A program made the position numbers and the translations under genes. A model generated the notes under the pieces. The model had not been told where the DNA came from and did no database searches. It saw only the letters and a list, made by a program, of their open reading frames with translations. Source: Asanoa sp. WMMD1127 (GTDB taxonomy: Bacteria; Actinomycetota; Actinomycetes; Mycobacteriales; Micromonosporaceae). Taken from it: a DNA stretch of 64,000 bases. Of the stretch, positions 16,062 through 24,556 are shown in pieces; the first letter of the stretch is position 1, and every line of letters begins with the position of its first letter. The stretch is from positions 7,688,001-7,752,000 of the forward strand of contig NZ_JARUBP010000001.1 in the NCBI RefSeq assembly GCF_029626225.1, given 5' to 3'.

Positions 16062-17037
16062 GGCGGATCCTGGGGTCGGCGGCGGCGTACGCGAGGTCCG
16101 CCGCGAGGTTGGCGGCGAGCACGACGGCCGTGGTGAGCAGGGTGATCGCGGCCAGCAGCGGGAAGTCGCCGCCGAGCGCCGCCTGCACCGTGACCGCGCC
16201 CAACCCGGGCAGGGAGAAGACCGTCTCGACGAGGATCGCGCCGCCGACGAGCTCGGGCAGGTGCGTGCCGACGAGGGTCAGGAACGGAAGCAGGGCGGTG
16301 CGCAGCGCGTGTCCGAACAGGACGGTGCGACCGGGCAGGCCCCGGGCGCGGGCGGCGAGGACGTGGTCGTCGCGGAGGCTGTCGGCGACGCCGTCGCGGA
16401 CGAACAACACGAACCACGGCGCCTGCGACACGGCCAGCACCAGCACCGGCAGGACCAGGTGGTGGGCCACGTCGCCGACGCTCGCGCCGGTGGCGGTCAC
16501 GTCGGTCAGGCCACCGGCCGGCAGCCAGCCCAGCGCGAGGGCGAACACGGCGATCGCGGCCAGCCCGATCCAGAACACGGGCATGGACTCGACGGCGTAC
16601 GCGGTGGCCCGCAGCGCGCGGTCGAAGATCCCGTTGCGGCGATAGGCGGCGAGCGCGCCGAGCAGCAGGCTGGCCAACAGGACCAGGACGAGCGCGAGGG
16701 ACACGAGCAGCAGCGTCCAGCCGGCGCGGGCGGCGATCACCGACGCGACGGACTCGTGGCGGCTGGTCGACCAGCCCAGGTCGCCACGGAACAGGTTGCC
16801 GATCCACCGCAGGTACTGCACGGGCACCGGGTCGTCGACGCCCCAGTTGGCGCGGATCTGGGCGAGGTTCTCTTCGCTGGTGGTGAACGCCGCGGCGCCC
16901 GCGTACTGCTTGGCCGGGTCGACGGGCGACGCGGCGCCGAGGGCGAACATGCCCATGCTGGTGACCGCCAGCACCGGGACGGCGACGAGCAGCCGGCGCC
17001 GGACGACCCGTCCCGCGCCGGCCAGTCGACGACTCAC
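16051..17037 (-). CDS. nikB: Nickel/peptide ABC transporter permease (NikB-like)
   Basis: A 328-residue permease with an N-terminal helix, the periplasmic loop containing NWGVDDPVPVQYLRWIGNLF and RGDLGWSTSRHESVA (the DppB/NikB signature), and five further helices. The cytosolic loop DDHVLAARARGLPGRTVLFG is the ATPase-contact site. The GTG start at 17037 overlaps the nikA stop by four bases (GTGA), implying coupled translation with the binding protein. Confidence 0.88.
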   Translation of the reverse strand: MSRRLAGAGRVVRRRLLVAVPVLAVTSMGMFALGAASPVDPAKQYAGAAAFTTSEENLAQIRANWGVDDPVPVQYLRWIGNLFRGDLGWSTSRHESVASVIAARAGWTLLLVSLALVLVLLASLLLGALAAYRRNGIFDRALRATAYAVESMPVFWIGLAAIAVFALALGWLPAGGLTDVTATGASVGDVAHHLVLPVLVLAVSQAPWFVLFVRDGVADSLRDDHVLAARARGLPGRTVLFGHALRTALLPFLTLVGTHLPELVGGAILVETVFSLPGLGAVTVQAALGGDFPLLAAITLLTTAVVLAANLAADLAYAAADPRIRLDA

Positions 17038-18614
17038 TTACGGGTCCAGGTGTTGATGTTCCACCAGAGGCTGTTGGCGACGTCGTGCTCGTGCGCCTCC
17101 ACCCGCGGCCGCACGCCGACGATCGTGTCCTTCACGACGTAGGTGTGCTCGAGGTAGGCCAGGAACAGCCACGGCAGATCGGCGGCGAGCTGCTTCTGGA
17201 AGGTGGCGTACGCGGCCCGGCGCGCGGCGGGATCGGCGAGGTCACGGCCGTCCTGCAACGCCTTGTCGACGACCGGCGACCGGTAGCTGCCCGGGTTGAA
17301 GTAACCCTGCCCGGCGAACCGCGACCCGAACAGCTTGTAGGAGATGAAGTCCGGGTCGTACGGCGAGCCGTACCCCATCAGCAGGGCGTCGCGGGTGATG
17401 CGCGTGTCGATGGCGTCCCAGGTCAGGCCCTCGGGCTTGATCTCGATGCCGACCTTCTTCGCGTCGGCGGTGACGGCGAGGGCGAGCTCCTTGCGCAGGC
17501 TGTCGCTGGCCGGGTACATGAGCGTGAACGCGGCCCGCTGGCCGTCGCGGGCGCGGATGCCGTCGCCGCCCGCCACCCAGCCGCCCCGGTCGAGCGCGGC
17601 GGTCGCGGCGGCGGCGTCGGCGGTCGGCTGCCCCACCGCGGACGGCTCGGCGAACTCGGAGCTGGGTGGCACGGGACCGTAGGCCGGCTCGCCGGCGCCC
17701 GCCAGCACTCCGCTGATCATCGCCGCCCGGTCGACGGCGCGGTGCAGCGCCTGGCGGATGGCGAGATCGCCGGTGACCGGGTTGCCCATCGGCAGCATCA
17801 CGCCGCGGTAGTCGGCGGAGTCCGCCCGCTCGACCCGGTAGCCGGCGACGGAGTCGAACCCGGCGGCCAGCTTCGGCGCCAGCTCGGCGGCGTCGAACTC
17901 GCCCGCCCGCATCCGCTGCGCCCGCACGTTGTCGTCGGCGACGAACGCCACGACCACCCGGTCGTTGCTCGGCTTCCCGCCGAAGTAGCCCTCGTTGGCG
18001 ACCAGCGTCAGCTTGTCGCCGGGCGTCCACGACTCGACCCGGTAGGGACCCGTCCCGATCGGTGCGCGGTTGAAGTCGGCCTTGTTGACGTCCTTGCCCC
18101 GCAGGGCGGCCGCCGGCACGATGCCGAGCGCCAAGCGCTGCAGGAACGGCGCGTACGCGTGCTTCAGCGTGAACACGACGGTCTTCGGGTCGGGGGCGGT
18201 GACCGAGGTGAGCATGTCCAGGTCCGACCGGAGCACCGAGTCGACCTTGGGGTCCAGCACAGCCTGGTAGGTGAACACCACGTCGGCCGACGTCAGCGGG
18301 CTGCCGTCGTGGAACGTGACGCCGTCCCGGAGGGTCGCCGTGACGGTCCTGCCGTCGGGCGACACGGTCGGCAGCGCGGCGGCGAGGGCCGGCACGAGCT
18401 GGTTACCGGCGTCACGCGCGACGAGCCCGTCGAAGATCAGCGAGGCGCCGTCGACGCCGTAGTTGAGGACCGGGTTCAGCGTGTCCGGCTCGCCCGCGGT
18501 CGCGACGACGAACGTCCCGCCCGCGGCCGTGCCGCTCGGGGCGGGAGTCGTCGAACACGCCGCCACGAGCGCTAGCGCGCACACGGCGAGGACGGCTGGG
18601 ACACGTCGAATCAC
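17034..18614 (-). CDS. nikA: Nickel/peptide ABC transporter substrate-binding lipoprotein (NikA-like)
   Basis: A 526-residue SBP_bac_5 protein. The signal peptide ends in lipobox LVAAC. The mature part shows GEPDTLNPVLNYGVDGA, TFHDGSPLTSADVVFT and RAPIGTGPYRVESWTPGDKL, standard family motifs, and ends with a typical C-terminal lobe. GTG 18614 is chosen because GGAG lies six bases upstream; longer starts reach into the GNAT gene. Family members bind peptides, nickel chelates or other small ligands. The nickel call comes from the upstream Nur-like site and the neighbouring superoxide dismutase, not from the binding pocket. Confidence 0.85.
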   Translation of the reverse strand: MIRRVPAVLAVCALALVAACSTTPAPSGTAAGGTFVVATAGEPDTLNPVLNYGVDGASLIFDGLVARDAGNQLVPALAAALPTVSPDGRTVTATLRDGVTFHDGSPLTSADVVFTYQAVLDPKVDSVLRSDLDMLTSVTAPDPKTVVFTLKHAYAPFLQRLALGIVPAAALRGKDVNKADFNRAPIGTGPYRVESWTPGDKLTLVANEGYFGGKPSNDRVVVAFVADDNVRAQRMRAGEFDAAELAPKLAAGFDSVAGYRVERADSADYRGVMLPMGNPVTGDLAIRQALHRAVDRAAMISGVLAGAGEPAYGPVPPSSEFAEPSAVGQPTADAAAATAALDRGGWVAGGDGIRARDGQRAAFTLMYPASDSLRKELALAVTADAKKVGIEIKPEGLTWDAIDTRITRDALLMGYGSPYDPDFISYKLFGSRFAGQGYFNPGSYRSPVVDKALQDGRDLADPAARRAAYATFQKQLAADLPWLFLAYLEHTYVVKDTIVGVRPRVEAHEHDVANSLWWNINTWTRK

Positions 18615-18646
18615 TGCGATCTCCGGAACTCGAGGGGTCGTGACAT

Positions 18647-19192
18647 TCACTGGGCCGCCGGCCCGGGTGCCCAGGTGAGCAGCACGACCGGTTGGCCGTC
18701 CGTGTCGAACTCGACCTGTTCGCACCAGCCGGCCCGGCGGTAGAGGTGGCGGGCGTCGCTGTCCCGGTGGGTGATCAGCCACGCCCTTGGCGCGTCCGCG
18801 ACGTACGCGGTCAGCAGTCGGCTGGCGATGCCACGGCGGCGGTGGGTCGAAGCGACCATCAACTCCCCGACGATCCGGGCCGGAGCCGACAACGAGCCCA
18901 GGGTCTCGGGCGTGACGGCGGTGACCAGCGCGGCGTCGAGCGGGTTGTCCGGCCGAAGCGCCTCGGGCGCCGCCCAGCCGTAGACGGCCCCGACTATCGC
19001 CTCACCGTCGAAGGCGAGCAGGCCACCTGCGCCGCGATAGCTGAGCTGGCGGCGCAACTGCGCGGGGAACTGGGCCAGCTTGGCCTCCGGTTCCGACCAC
19101 GGCGGCCCGGCGAAAGACTGGCGGTAGATGCCTTCCAGCGCCGGCGTGTGGTCGAGCAAGGTCCGGGCGCCGACATGGCGTACATCGATCAC
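18647..19192 (-). CDS. GNAT acetyltransferase leading the nik-like operon
   Basis: A 181-residue N-acetyltransferase. The acetyl-CoA site is in VGELMVASTHRRRGIASRLL (Q/RxxGxG/A as RRRGIA), with an N-terminal part FAGPPWSEPEAKLAQFPAQL found in a GNAT subset. GTG 19192 is preferred to ATG 19228 because GGGGAGG precedes it, and because the longer start nearly touches the Nur-like site at 19237. It is 32 bp upstream of nikA and probably the first gene of the operon. A function in making or modifying a metal chelator, or in detoxification, is speculation. Confidence 0.82.
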   Translation of the reverse strand: MIDVRHVGARTLLDHTPALEGIYRQSFAGPPWSEPEAKLAQFPAQLRRQLSYRGAGGLLAFDGEAIVGAVYGWAAPEALRPDNPLDAALVTAVTPETLGSLSAPARIVGELMVASTHRRRGIASRLLTAYVADAPRAWLITHRDSDARHLYRRAGWCEQVEFDTDGQPVVLLTWAPGPAAQ

Positions 19193-19236
19193 CCTGAGCC
19201 TCCCCGCCTCGCCGTACTGTTGCATCATCCTGGTTG

Positions 19237-19253
19237 TTGCAAACTTTTGGCAA
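19237..19253 (-). promoter_or_regulatory. Nur-box-like operator upstream of the GNAT-nik operon
   Basis: TTGCAA, five bases (ACTTT), then TGGCAA. This matches the Streptomyces Nur consensus tTGCaa-N5-ttGCAA in spacing and in 11 of 12 specified bases. Nur is a nickel-responsive Fur-family repressor of nickel-uptake genes and the iron superoxide dismutase gene. The site ends 44 bp upstream of GTG 19192, a position suited to blocking the promoter. Binding is inferred. Confidence 0.7.
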
Positions 19254-19460
19254 TAACGCGATAGTGAACGGCGTGGAACGACCCGGTCGGACTGGCGTGC
19301 CGCTCACACCGATCGCCTTCCTCAGGGGGCCTGCCGCAGCGGCGGGTGCGGGTCGTTCCACCTCGACTGCCGTGCCGGTGGACTCCGCGGCACGGTTGGG
19401 CGGCGCCCACTGCGATGGTCCTCAACCTTTGTGGGCGCCGCCGGTTCCACCGGAGCCGGC

Positions 19461-19749
19461 TTGACCGGCCGGGTGGTGGCGGTGGAGGCCGTCCCCGCTG
19501 CGAGGTTCCTCGGGCTGGTCGACGAGCTCGAAACCCTCTACGGCGCGGTCTTCACCCGGCCACCCTGGAACGAGACCGCCGACACGGTCCGCGCGTTCGT
19601 CGCCCGTCTGCCCGCCGACACCGCCCGGCCCGGCTTCACCGCCGCCGTGATGCGCAACCGGGCCGGCGCGCTCACCGGGTTCGCGTACGGCTGCACGACG
19701 CCAGGCCGGAGGTGTGGTGGTCTTCGCCAACCCGAGCCTGACGGCCTGA
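19461..19749 (+). pseudogene. GNAT acetyltransferase with internal deletion
   Basis: From a TTG at 19461 the frame encodes a GNAT N-terminal half: ELETLYGAVFTRPPWNETAD, then FVARLPADTARPGFTAAVMR and GALTGFAYGCTTP, parallel to the start of the GNAT gene across the divergent region (YRQSFAGPPWSEPE...). At about 19705 the match stops, and a shifted frame supplies only the family's extreme C-terminus (GVVVFANPSLTA, stop at 19749). The central acetyl-CoA-binding part is missing. I read this as a decayed gene with an internal deletion plus frameshift. It faces away from the nik-like operon. Confidence 0.65.
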
Positions 19750-19808
19750 GCCTCGACGGCCGGCCGTAGCGGGACGGTGGGTGGCGGCCCACCGCCCCGC
19801 CACGGAGA

Positions 19809-20411
19809 TCAGGCGGTCTTCGCCGCGGCGTACCGGGCGGCCACGTCCTGCCAGTTGACGACCTCCCACATCGCCTTGACGAAGTCCGGGCGGACGTTGC
19901 GGTACTGCAGGTAGTACGCGTGCTCCCAGGCGTCGAAGGCCAGCAGCGGCACCGAGGTCTGCGCGACGTTGCCGTGGTGGTCGTAGACCTGCTCGACGAT
20001 CAGCCGCTTCGACAGCGGCTCGTAGGACAGCACGCCCCAACCCGAGCCCTGCACGAGTGTGGTCGCCGCGGACAGCTGGCCGTGGAAGCCCTCGAACGAG
20101 CCGAAGAACTCGTCGATCGCCTCGCCCAGCTCACCGTCGGGCCGGTCGCCGCCCTCCGGGCTCATGTTCGCCCAGTACAGCGAGTGCAGCACGTGGCCGG
20201 ACAGGTTGAAGGCGAGGGTCTTCTCCAGACCCACGATGCTCGCGAAGTTGCCGGCGTCCCGGGCTTCCTCGATCCGTTCGAGGGCGTCGTTGGCGCCCTT
20301 CACGTACGCCGCGTGGTGCTTGTCGTGGTGCAGCTCCAGGATCTGCCCATTGATGTGCGGCTCCAACGCCGCGTAGTCGTAGGGCAGGTCCGGCAGGGTG
20401 TAGACGGCCAT
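19809..20411 (-). CDS. sodF: Superoxide dismutase, Fe/Mn family
   Basis: A 200-residue Fe/Mn SOD with metal ligands in [10 protein letters not shown] (first His), [11 protein letters not shown] (second His) and [14 protein letters not shown] (Asp and third His); GSGWGVL is the usual active-site loop. The opening [20 protein letters not shown] is standard. The product is cytosolic and converts superoxide to peroxide and oxygen. ATG 20411 follows GAGGAGG with a somewhat long spacer. A Nur-box-like site 53 bp upstream suggests the nickel-repressed iron enzyme (sodF of Streptomyces); iron over manganese preference is inferred from this. Confidence 0.92.
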   Translation of the reverse strand: MAVYTLPDLPYDYAALEPHINGQILELHHDKHHAAYVKGANDALERIEEARDAGNFASIVGLEKTLAFNLSGHVLHSLYWANMSPEGGDRPDGELGEAIDEFFGSFEGFHGQLSAATTLVQGSGWGVLSYEPLSKRLIVEQVYDHHGNVAQTSVPLLAFDAWEHAYYLQYRNVRPDFVKAMWEVVNWQDVAARYAAAKTA

Positions 20412-20464
20412 GGTGGGTGCGGTCCTCCTCGCGATTGATCGCCACTGCTGCAACTCTGTCGCTG

Positions 20465-20481
20465 TTGCCAACAATGTGCAA
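20465..20481 (-). promoter_or_regulatory. Nur-box-like operator upstream of sodF
   Basis: TTGCCA, five bases (ACAAT), then GTGCAA: the same 6-5-6 inverted repeat as upstream of the nik-like operon and as the Streptomyces Nur consensus, matching 10 of 12 specified bases. It lies 53 bp upstream of the sodF ATG. Known biology: nickel-loaded Nur represses sodF while nickel SOD takes over. No nur or sodN gene is in this window. Confidence 0.7.
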
Positions 20482-20501
20482 CAACCGCGCGGGTGCGGTC
20501 G

Positions 20502-21329
20502 TCAGTCCACGTCGAGGAACCGTGCCGGCGCGGCCGCGAACTGCTCCTGGCACCGCGCGCCGCAGAACGACGAGCTGATGCCGTCGTGCTCGAGGGTGAG
20601 CGGGGTGTCGGGTGCGACCGGCATCCCGCACACCGGGCACACCGGACGGTCAGGTGAGCCCGTCGGGTGCTCGGCGTACCGGCTGTTGCTGTCGGGGTGC
20701 ATCCAGCCCGTGCCCTGGTACTCGAGCATGTCGGCGGTCTGCCGCGCGACGGATCGCCCGAAGTAGCGTTCGACGATCCGCAGGGCGAGGTCGGTGCCGG
20801 AGGTGAGTCCGCCGGCGGTGGCGATCGTGCCGTCCTCGACGTAGCGGAGCCCTCGAGCGACGGTGACGTGTGGGAAGGTCGCGCGGAGTGCGCGGTAGCT
20901 GCCGTGGTGGGCGGTGGCGGTCCTGCCGTCGAGGAGGCCGGCCTGGCCGAGGACGAAGCAGCCGTTGCAGACCGACATGGTCACCGCGGTGTCGTGATGG
21001 ACACGCCGCAGCCAGGCGAGCGCCTCCGGGGCCAGCTTCTCGGTGTCCATGGCGGGGACGACCACGATGTCCGGAGCGGGAGCGCTGTCGAGATCGTGAC
21101 CGGGCACCAGGACCATGCCCGCGGAGATACGGACGGGCTCGGTCGTGGCCGCCACCGTGTAGAGGGTGAACGGGTGGCGTCCGTCGGCGAGGTGGGCGTA
21201 GGCGAAGACGCCCCAAGGTCCGGCGAAGTCGACGAGCTCGGCATCGGGCGAGATGAGGAAGGCGACGGTGATGTCACCCGTCGCGGGCGGGTCCAGGGGT
21301 GCGGTGAGTCGGGCATCGGGGACGGGCAT
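20502..21329 (-). CDS. DJ-1/PfpI-family protein with C-terminal YHS metal-binding domain
   Basis: A 275-residue two-domain protein. Residues ~18-200 form a DJ-1/PfpI (GATase1-like) domain with the nucleophile cysteine in VTMSVCNGCFVLGQAGLLDG and motifs VVPAMDTE and GGLTSGTDLALRIVE. Residues ~228-272 form a YHS/TRASH-like domain: CPVCGMPVAPDTPLTLEHDG followed by FCGARCQEQFAA, with four cysteines for metal binding. GlxA-like regulators share the first domain but carry an AraC domain, absent here. It is the last gene of the FecBCD-type operon, 15 bp after the ATPase, which points to metal sensing or handling. Confidence 0.85.
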   Translation of the reverse strand: MPVPDARLTAPLDPPATGDITVAFLISPDAELVDFAGPWGVFAYAHLADGRHPFTLYTVAATTEPVRISAGMVLVPGHDLDSAPAPDIVVVPAMDTEKLAPEALAWLRRVHHDTAVTMSVCNGCFVLGQAGLLDGRTATAHHGSYRALRATFPHVTVARGLRYVEDGTIATAGGLTSGTDLALRIVERYFGRSVARQTADMLEYQGTGWMHPDSNSRYAEHPTGSPDRPVCPVCGMPVAPDTPLTLEHDGISSSFCGARCQEQFAAAPARFLDVD

Positions 21330-21344
21330 GACGCGTGCTCCTTG

Positions 21345-22136
21345 TCAGACATCCGCAGGCGAGGGACAGACCGCGGTCGGCGCGAATACCAGGTGTGGCC
21401 GGCCGGTGATGGGATGGGCGGTCACGGCCGCGTGCACGCCGAAGACGTCGGCCAGCCGTTCGGGGGAGAGCACGGCCACGGGTTCGCCGGCGGCGACGAC
21501 CCGACCGTGGTCCAGCAGGACGACGGCGTCGCAGTAGGCCATCGCGTGGTCGAGGTCGTGCAGCGCGGCCACGGTGGTGAGCCCGAGCCCGCGGATGAGG
21601 TCGAGCAGTTCCAGCTGTGCGCCGATGTCGAGGTGGTTGGTCGGCTCGTCCAGGAGGAGCACCGGGGCGTCCTGGGCCAGCGCGCGGGCGAGCAGGACGC
21701 GCTGGCGTTCGCCGCCGGAGAGGGTAGCGAACCGCCGGTTCTCGGCCCACTCGATGCCGACCCGGCCCAGGGCCGCGTCCACGATGGAGCGGTCGGTCGC
21801 GCTTTCCCGCTCGAGCAGGCGCTGGTGGGGAATCCGGCCCATGGCCACGATGTCCCGTACGCTGTAATCGTTGTCGAGCTCCTGATCCTGCGCGACCACC
21901 GCCCGCAGCTGACCGGCTCGGCGCGCCGGGACATGCCAGACGTCGTGATCGCCGATGAGCACCGCCCCTTGGCGCGGGCGGATGACCCGGTAGAGACAGC
22001 GCAGCAGCGTGCTCTTGCCCGACCCGTTGGGCCCGACCAGACCGGTCATGGAGCCGGCCCCGGCGCTCAGCGTCACCCCGTCCAGAATGGGTACGCCGTC
22101 GATGGTCACCGAGACGGCGTCCGCGGCGACCTTCAC
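21345..22136 (-). CDS. FecCD-type ABC transporter ATP-binding protein
   Basis: A 263-residue ATPase of the siderophore/heme/cobalamin importer class: Walker A GPNGSGKST, Q-loop VVAQDQELDNDYSV, signature LSGGERQRVLLARALAQ, Walker B VLLLDEPTNHLD and H-loop ALHDLDHAMAYCD. GTG 22136 overlaps the permease stop by four bases. It drives uptake with the permease and binding lipoprotein encoded upstream. Substrate (ferric siderophore, heme or B12) cannot be fixed from the sequence. Confidence 0.9.
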   Translation of the reverse strand: MKVAADAVSVTIDGVPILDGVTLSAGAGSMTGLVGPNGSGKSTLLRCLYRVIRPRQGAVLIGDHDVWHVPARRAGQLRAVVAQDQELDNDYSVRDIVAMGRIPHQRLLERESATDRSIVDAALGRVGIEWAENRRFATLSGGERQRVLLARALAQDAPVLLLDEPTNHLDIGAQLELLDLIRGLGLTTVAALHDLDHAMAYCDAVVLLDHGRVVAAGEPVAVLSPERLADVFGVHAAVTAHPITGRPHLVFAPTAVCPSPADV

Positions 22137-23224
22137 CGCACCGCACCTGACTGGCTGCGCAGCAGCCACAGGAAGAACGGGGCGCCGAGCGCGGCGGTGA
22201 AGATGCCGATCGGCATGTCGTTGGGCCGGTCCAGGGTCCGGGACAGCAGGTCGACCAGGATCAGGAAGACCGCGCCGAGCAGCAGCGACACCGGCACGAC
22301 CCGCCGATGGTCCGGACCGACCAGCAGACGAACCGCGTGCGGCACCAGCAGCCCCACGAAACCGATCCCGCCGGCCACACTGACGATCGTCGCGGTCAGC
22401 AACGACGCGGCGGCGAGCAGGCCGAGCCGCAGCCGGTTCACATCGATTCCCAGCCCTGCGGCCGAGGTCTCCCCCATCGTCAGCGCGTTCAGTCTGCGGC
22501 CGTCGGCCACAAGCCAGAGCAGGCACAAGGACAACGCCGCGGCCGGTGCCGGCAGGTCGTTCCAGGACGCCCCGGCGACCGAGCCGAGCAGCCAGAACAT
22601 GATTCCTCGCAGCTCGGTCGGGTTGGCCTGCAACTGGATGTAGCTGGTCACCGCGGCCCCCAGGTAGCCGACCGCGACACCGGCCAGGATCAGCCGTCCG
22701 GGAGCGACCCGGCCCGCACGCTGCGCCAGCCCCACGACCATCGCCACGCCGGCCAGCGCCCCGACGAACGCCGCACCCGCCACGCCCAGCCCGGCGGTCG
22801 CGGCCGACGCGAAGGTCAGTGCCACGACCGCACCGACCGACGCGCCGGAGGAGATGCCGAGCAGGTACGGATCGGCGAGCGGGTTACGGACCAACGCCTG
22901 CAGGCACACCCCGGCGATGCTCAGACCGGCGCCGCTCACCCCCGCCAGCAGCACCCGGGGCGTGCGGAAGTCCCACACGATCTGGTCGTAGAGGAGGCTG
23001 CGTTCGGCGTCCCCCGGGGTGAGATGAGCCCACGTCACCGCGACCACGTCACCAAGAGGCACCGGAACCGTGCCGACGGCGACCGCGACCGCCGCGGCCA
23101 CCACGACCGCGCCGGACAGCAGCGCGATCAGCACCGGAAAGGCCCGACCGGGTACGAGATGGGCGCGCGCCGTGGCCGGGCTGGTGTTCCGCGTCCGCTC
23201 AGCCGGCGGCGTGGACGGCATCAC
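22133..23224 (-). CDS. FecCD-family ABC transporter permease
   Basis: A 363-residue permease with about nine to ten helices. Family motifs include FRTPRVLLAGVSGAGLSIAG, LVRNPLADPYLLGISSGASV, PTELRGIMFWLLGSVAGASW and GGIGFVGLLVPHAVRLLVGP, all typical of BtuC/FecCD/FhuB. The ATG at 23224 overlaps the binding-protein gene by 26 bp; a later start is possible, but the first ~30 residues are only a variable cytosolic tail. Confidence 0.9.
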   Translation of the reverse strand: MMPSTPPAERTRNTSPATARAHLVPGRAFPVLIALLSGAVVVAAAVAVAVGTVPVPLGDVVAVTWAHLTPGDAERSLLYDQIVWDFRTPRVLLAGVSGAGLSIAGVCLQALVRNPLADPYLLGISSGASVGAVVALTFASAATAGLGVAGAAFVGALAGVAMVVGLAQRAGRVAPGRLILAGVAVGYLGAAVTSYIQLQANPTELRGIMFWLLGSVAGASWNDLPAPAAALSLCLLWLVADGRRLNALTMGETSAAGLGIDVNRLRLGLLAAASLLTATIVSVAGGIGFVGLLVPHAVRLLVGPDHRRVVPVSLLLGAVFLILVDLLSRTLDRPNDMPIGIFTAALGAPFFLWLLRSQSGAVR

Positions 23225-24305
23225 TGATCCGCTTGACCGCGACTGCGTTCAACGGCCCGAGATAGAAGCTGTCGGACACCGACGTGTAGGTCTTCGTCTT
23301 CGCCGCCGGCCACTGCGGGAACTGCGTGAACAGCTGCTCGGCGTACTTCTTGGCGTCGTCGTCCGGCTGGTAGAGGCCGATCACCAGGACGTCGACGTCC
23401 GCGGCGGCGAGGGCTTCGACGTTGATCGCGGCGAGTTCCTGGTCGCTGCGCCCGCCGAACGCGTTGACGCCGCCGGCCCGGTTGACGATGTCGTCGAAGA
23501 TCCCGCCGCCGAACACCGTCGGCACCTTGAGCCCCATCGCCGCCGACATGCCCGGATAGACCACCAGCACCCGCTTGCGCTCACCGGCCGCCGACGGCAG
23601 CGCGGCCAGCGACGCGCGCGTCTCCCGCACGACCTCCGCCGCCCGGCCCTGGACATCGAAGATCGACCCGAGCTGGGTCAGCAGGTCGAACGACGACTCG
23701 ATCGACCGCTTCGCGTACGTCGTCACGTCCTGCGGCCGCGGCGAGGTGGCGCCGTTGGCGCAGTTGGACGGCGTCACGAAGCTGTTGATGCCGGCCTTGG
23801 CCAACTCGTCCCGGGTGATCGAACCGATCTTGTCGTCGAACCCACCTGCCCAGGTCGACATCACCAGATCCGGGGACTGCGCCAGCACCTGCTCGCGGGG
23901 CACCTCGAAGCTCTGGTTGAGCTTCATCCCGCCGGTCGGGATGGCATCGATCCTGGCCACCATGTCCGGATCGTCGGACACGCCGTACCGCTGGCTGTTC
24001 GCCACGATCCGATCCTGCACACCAAGCGCGATCATGGACTCGACCTCGGCCACCGATGCCCCGTTGAGCAGCACGACCCGGCGCGGCGCCTGCGTGAAGG
24101 TGACCTCGCGGCCGCAGTTGTCGATCGTCAACGGATATGTGGTCCGCGGGCCGTCGGCCGCGGACGCGCCCGCCGACCTCGCCGGCGCGTCCGGCACCCG
24201 CGTCCCCGAACAGGCGCCGACCGCGAGCACGACGCAGGCGGCCAGCAAGGCACGGAAATAGCGGAGATCGGAACTGCGGGTAACCAGGTTGCCGGTTCGT
24301 GCCAT
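23199..24305 (-). CDS. FecB-type substrate-binding lipoprotein
   Basis: A 368-residue periplasmic-binding protein. After an N-terminal positively charged region comes a signal with lipobox AVGAC. The mature domain shows YPLTIDNCGREVTFTQAPRR, LGVQDRIVANSQRYG, QSPDLVMSTWAGG and VVYPGMSAAMGLKVPTVFGG, the class III fold with a long connecting helix. ATG 24305 is used; the open frame upstream lacks a good start. It is first in the operon with the permease, ATPase and DJ-1/YHS genes. The 251 bp to the divergent gene were inspected for a cobalamin riboswitch without a convincing match. Confidence 0.87.
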   Translation of the reverse strand: MARTGNLVTRSSDLRYFRALLAACVVLAVGACSGTRVPDAPARSAGASAADGPRTTYPLTIDNCGREVTFTQAPRRVVLLNGASVAEVESMIALGVQDRIVANSQRYGVSDDPDMVARIDAIPTGGMKLNQSFEVPREQVLAQSPDLVMSTWAGGFDDKIGSITRDELAKAGINSFVTPSNCANGATSPRPQDVTTYAKRSIESSFDLLTQLGSIFDVQGRAAEVVRETRASLAALPSAAGERKRVLVVYPGMSAAMGLKVPTVFGGGIFDDIVNRAGGVNAFGGRSDQELAAINVEALAAADVDVLVIGLYQPDDDAKKYAEQLFTQFPQWPAAKTKTYTSVSDSFYLGPLNAVAVKRISDAVHAAG

Positions 24306-24556
24306 CGCAGGGCTCGCCCTTTCGGCAGTTGGTCCACATCGGAGACTCCCGAGGCGGGCGCCGGGCGTCCGCGCCCCGCGGGGCACATCCGTACGTCCGA
24401 CATCGAAATAGTCGCCACCGCGCCCGTGCTGGTTCCCGCGCACCGTTCCGCACATCTGGGTGTGGACGTCGTGGAACTCGAGAGCCCGCGTGGACGACTA
24501 CTTCATCGACGAGTTCGTGGTTGCCGGCGCTGGCCGGCTTTCGACAGGAGTGGGCA

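Noticed and set aside
24306-24556. Possible cobalamin riboswitch in the leader of the FecB-type gene
   Set aside because: The minus strand has fragments such as GCGGGAACC and CTCGGGAGTCTCC, but the conserved core and B12 box are not in correct order or spacing.
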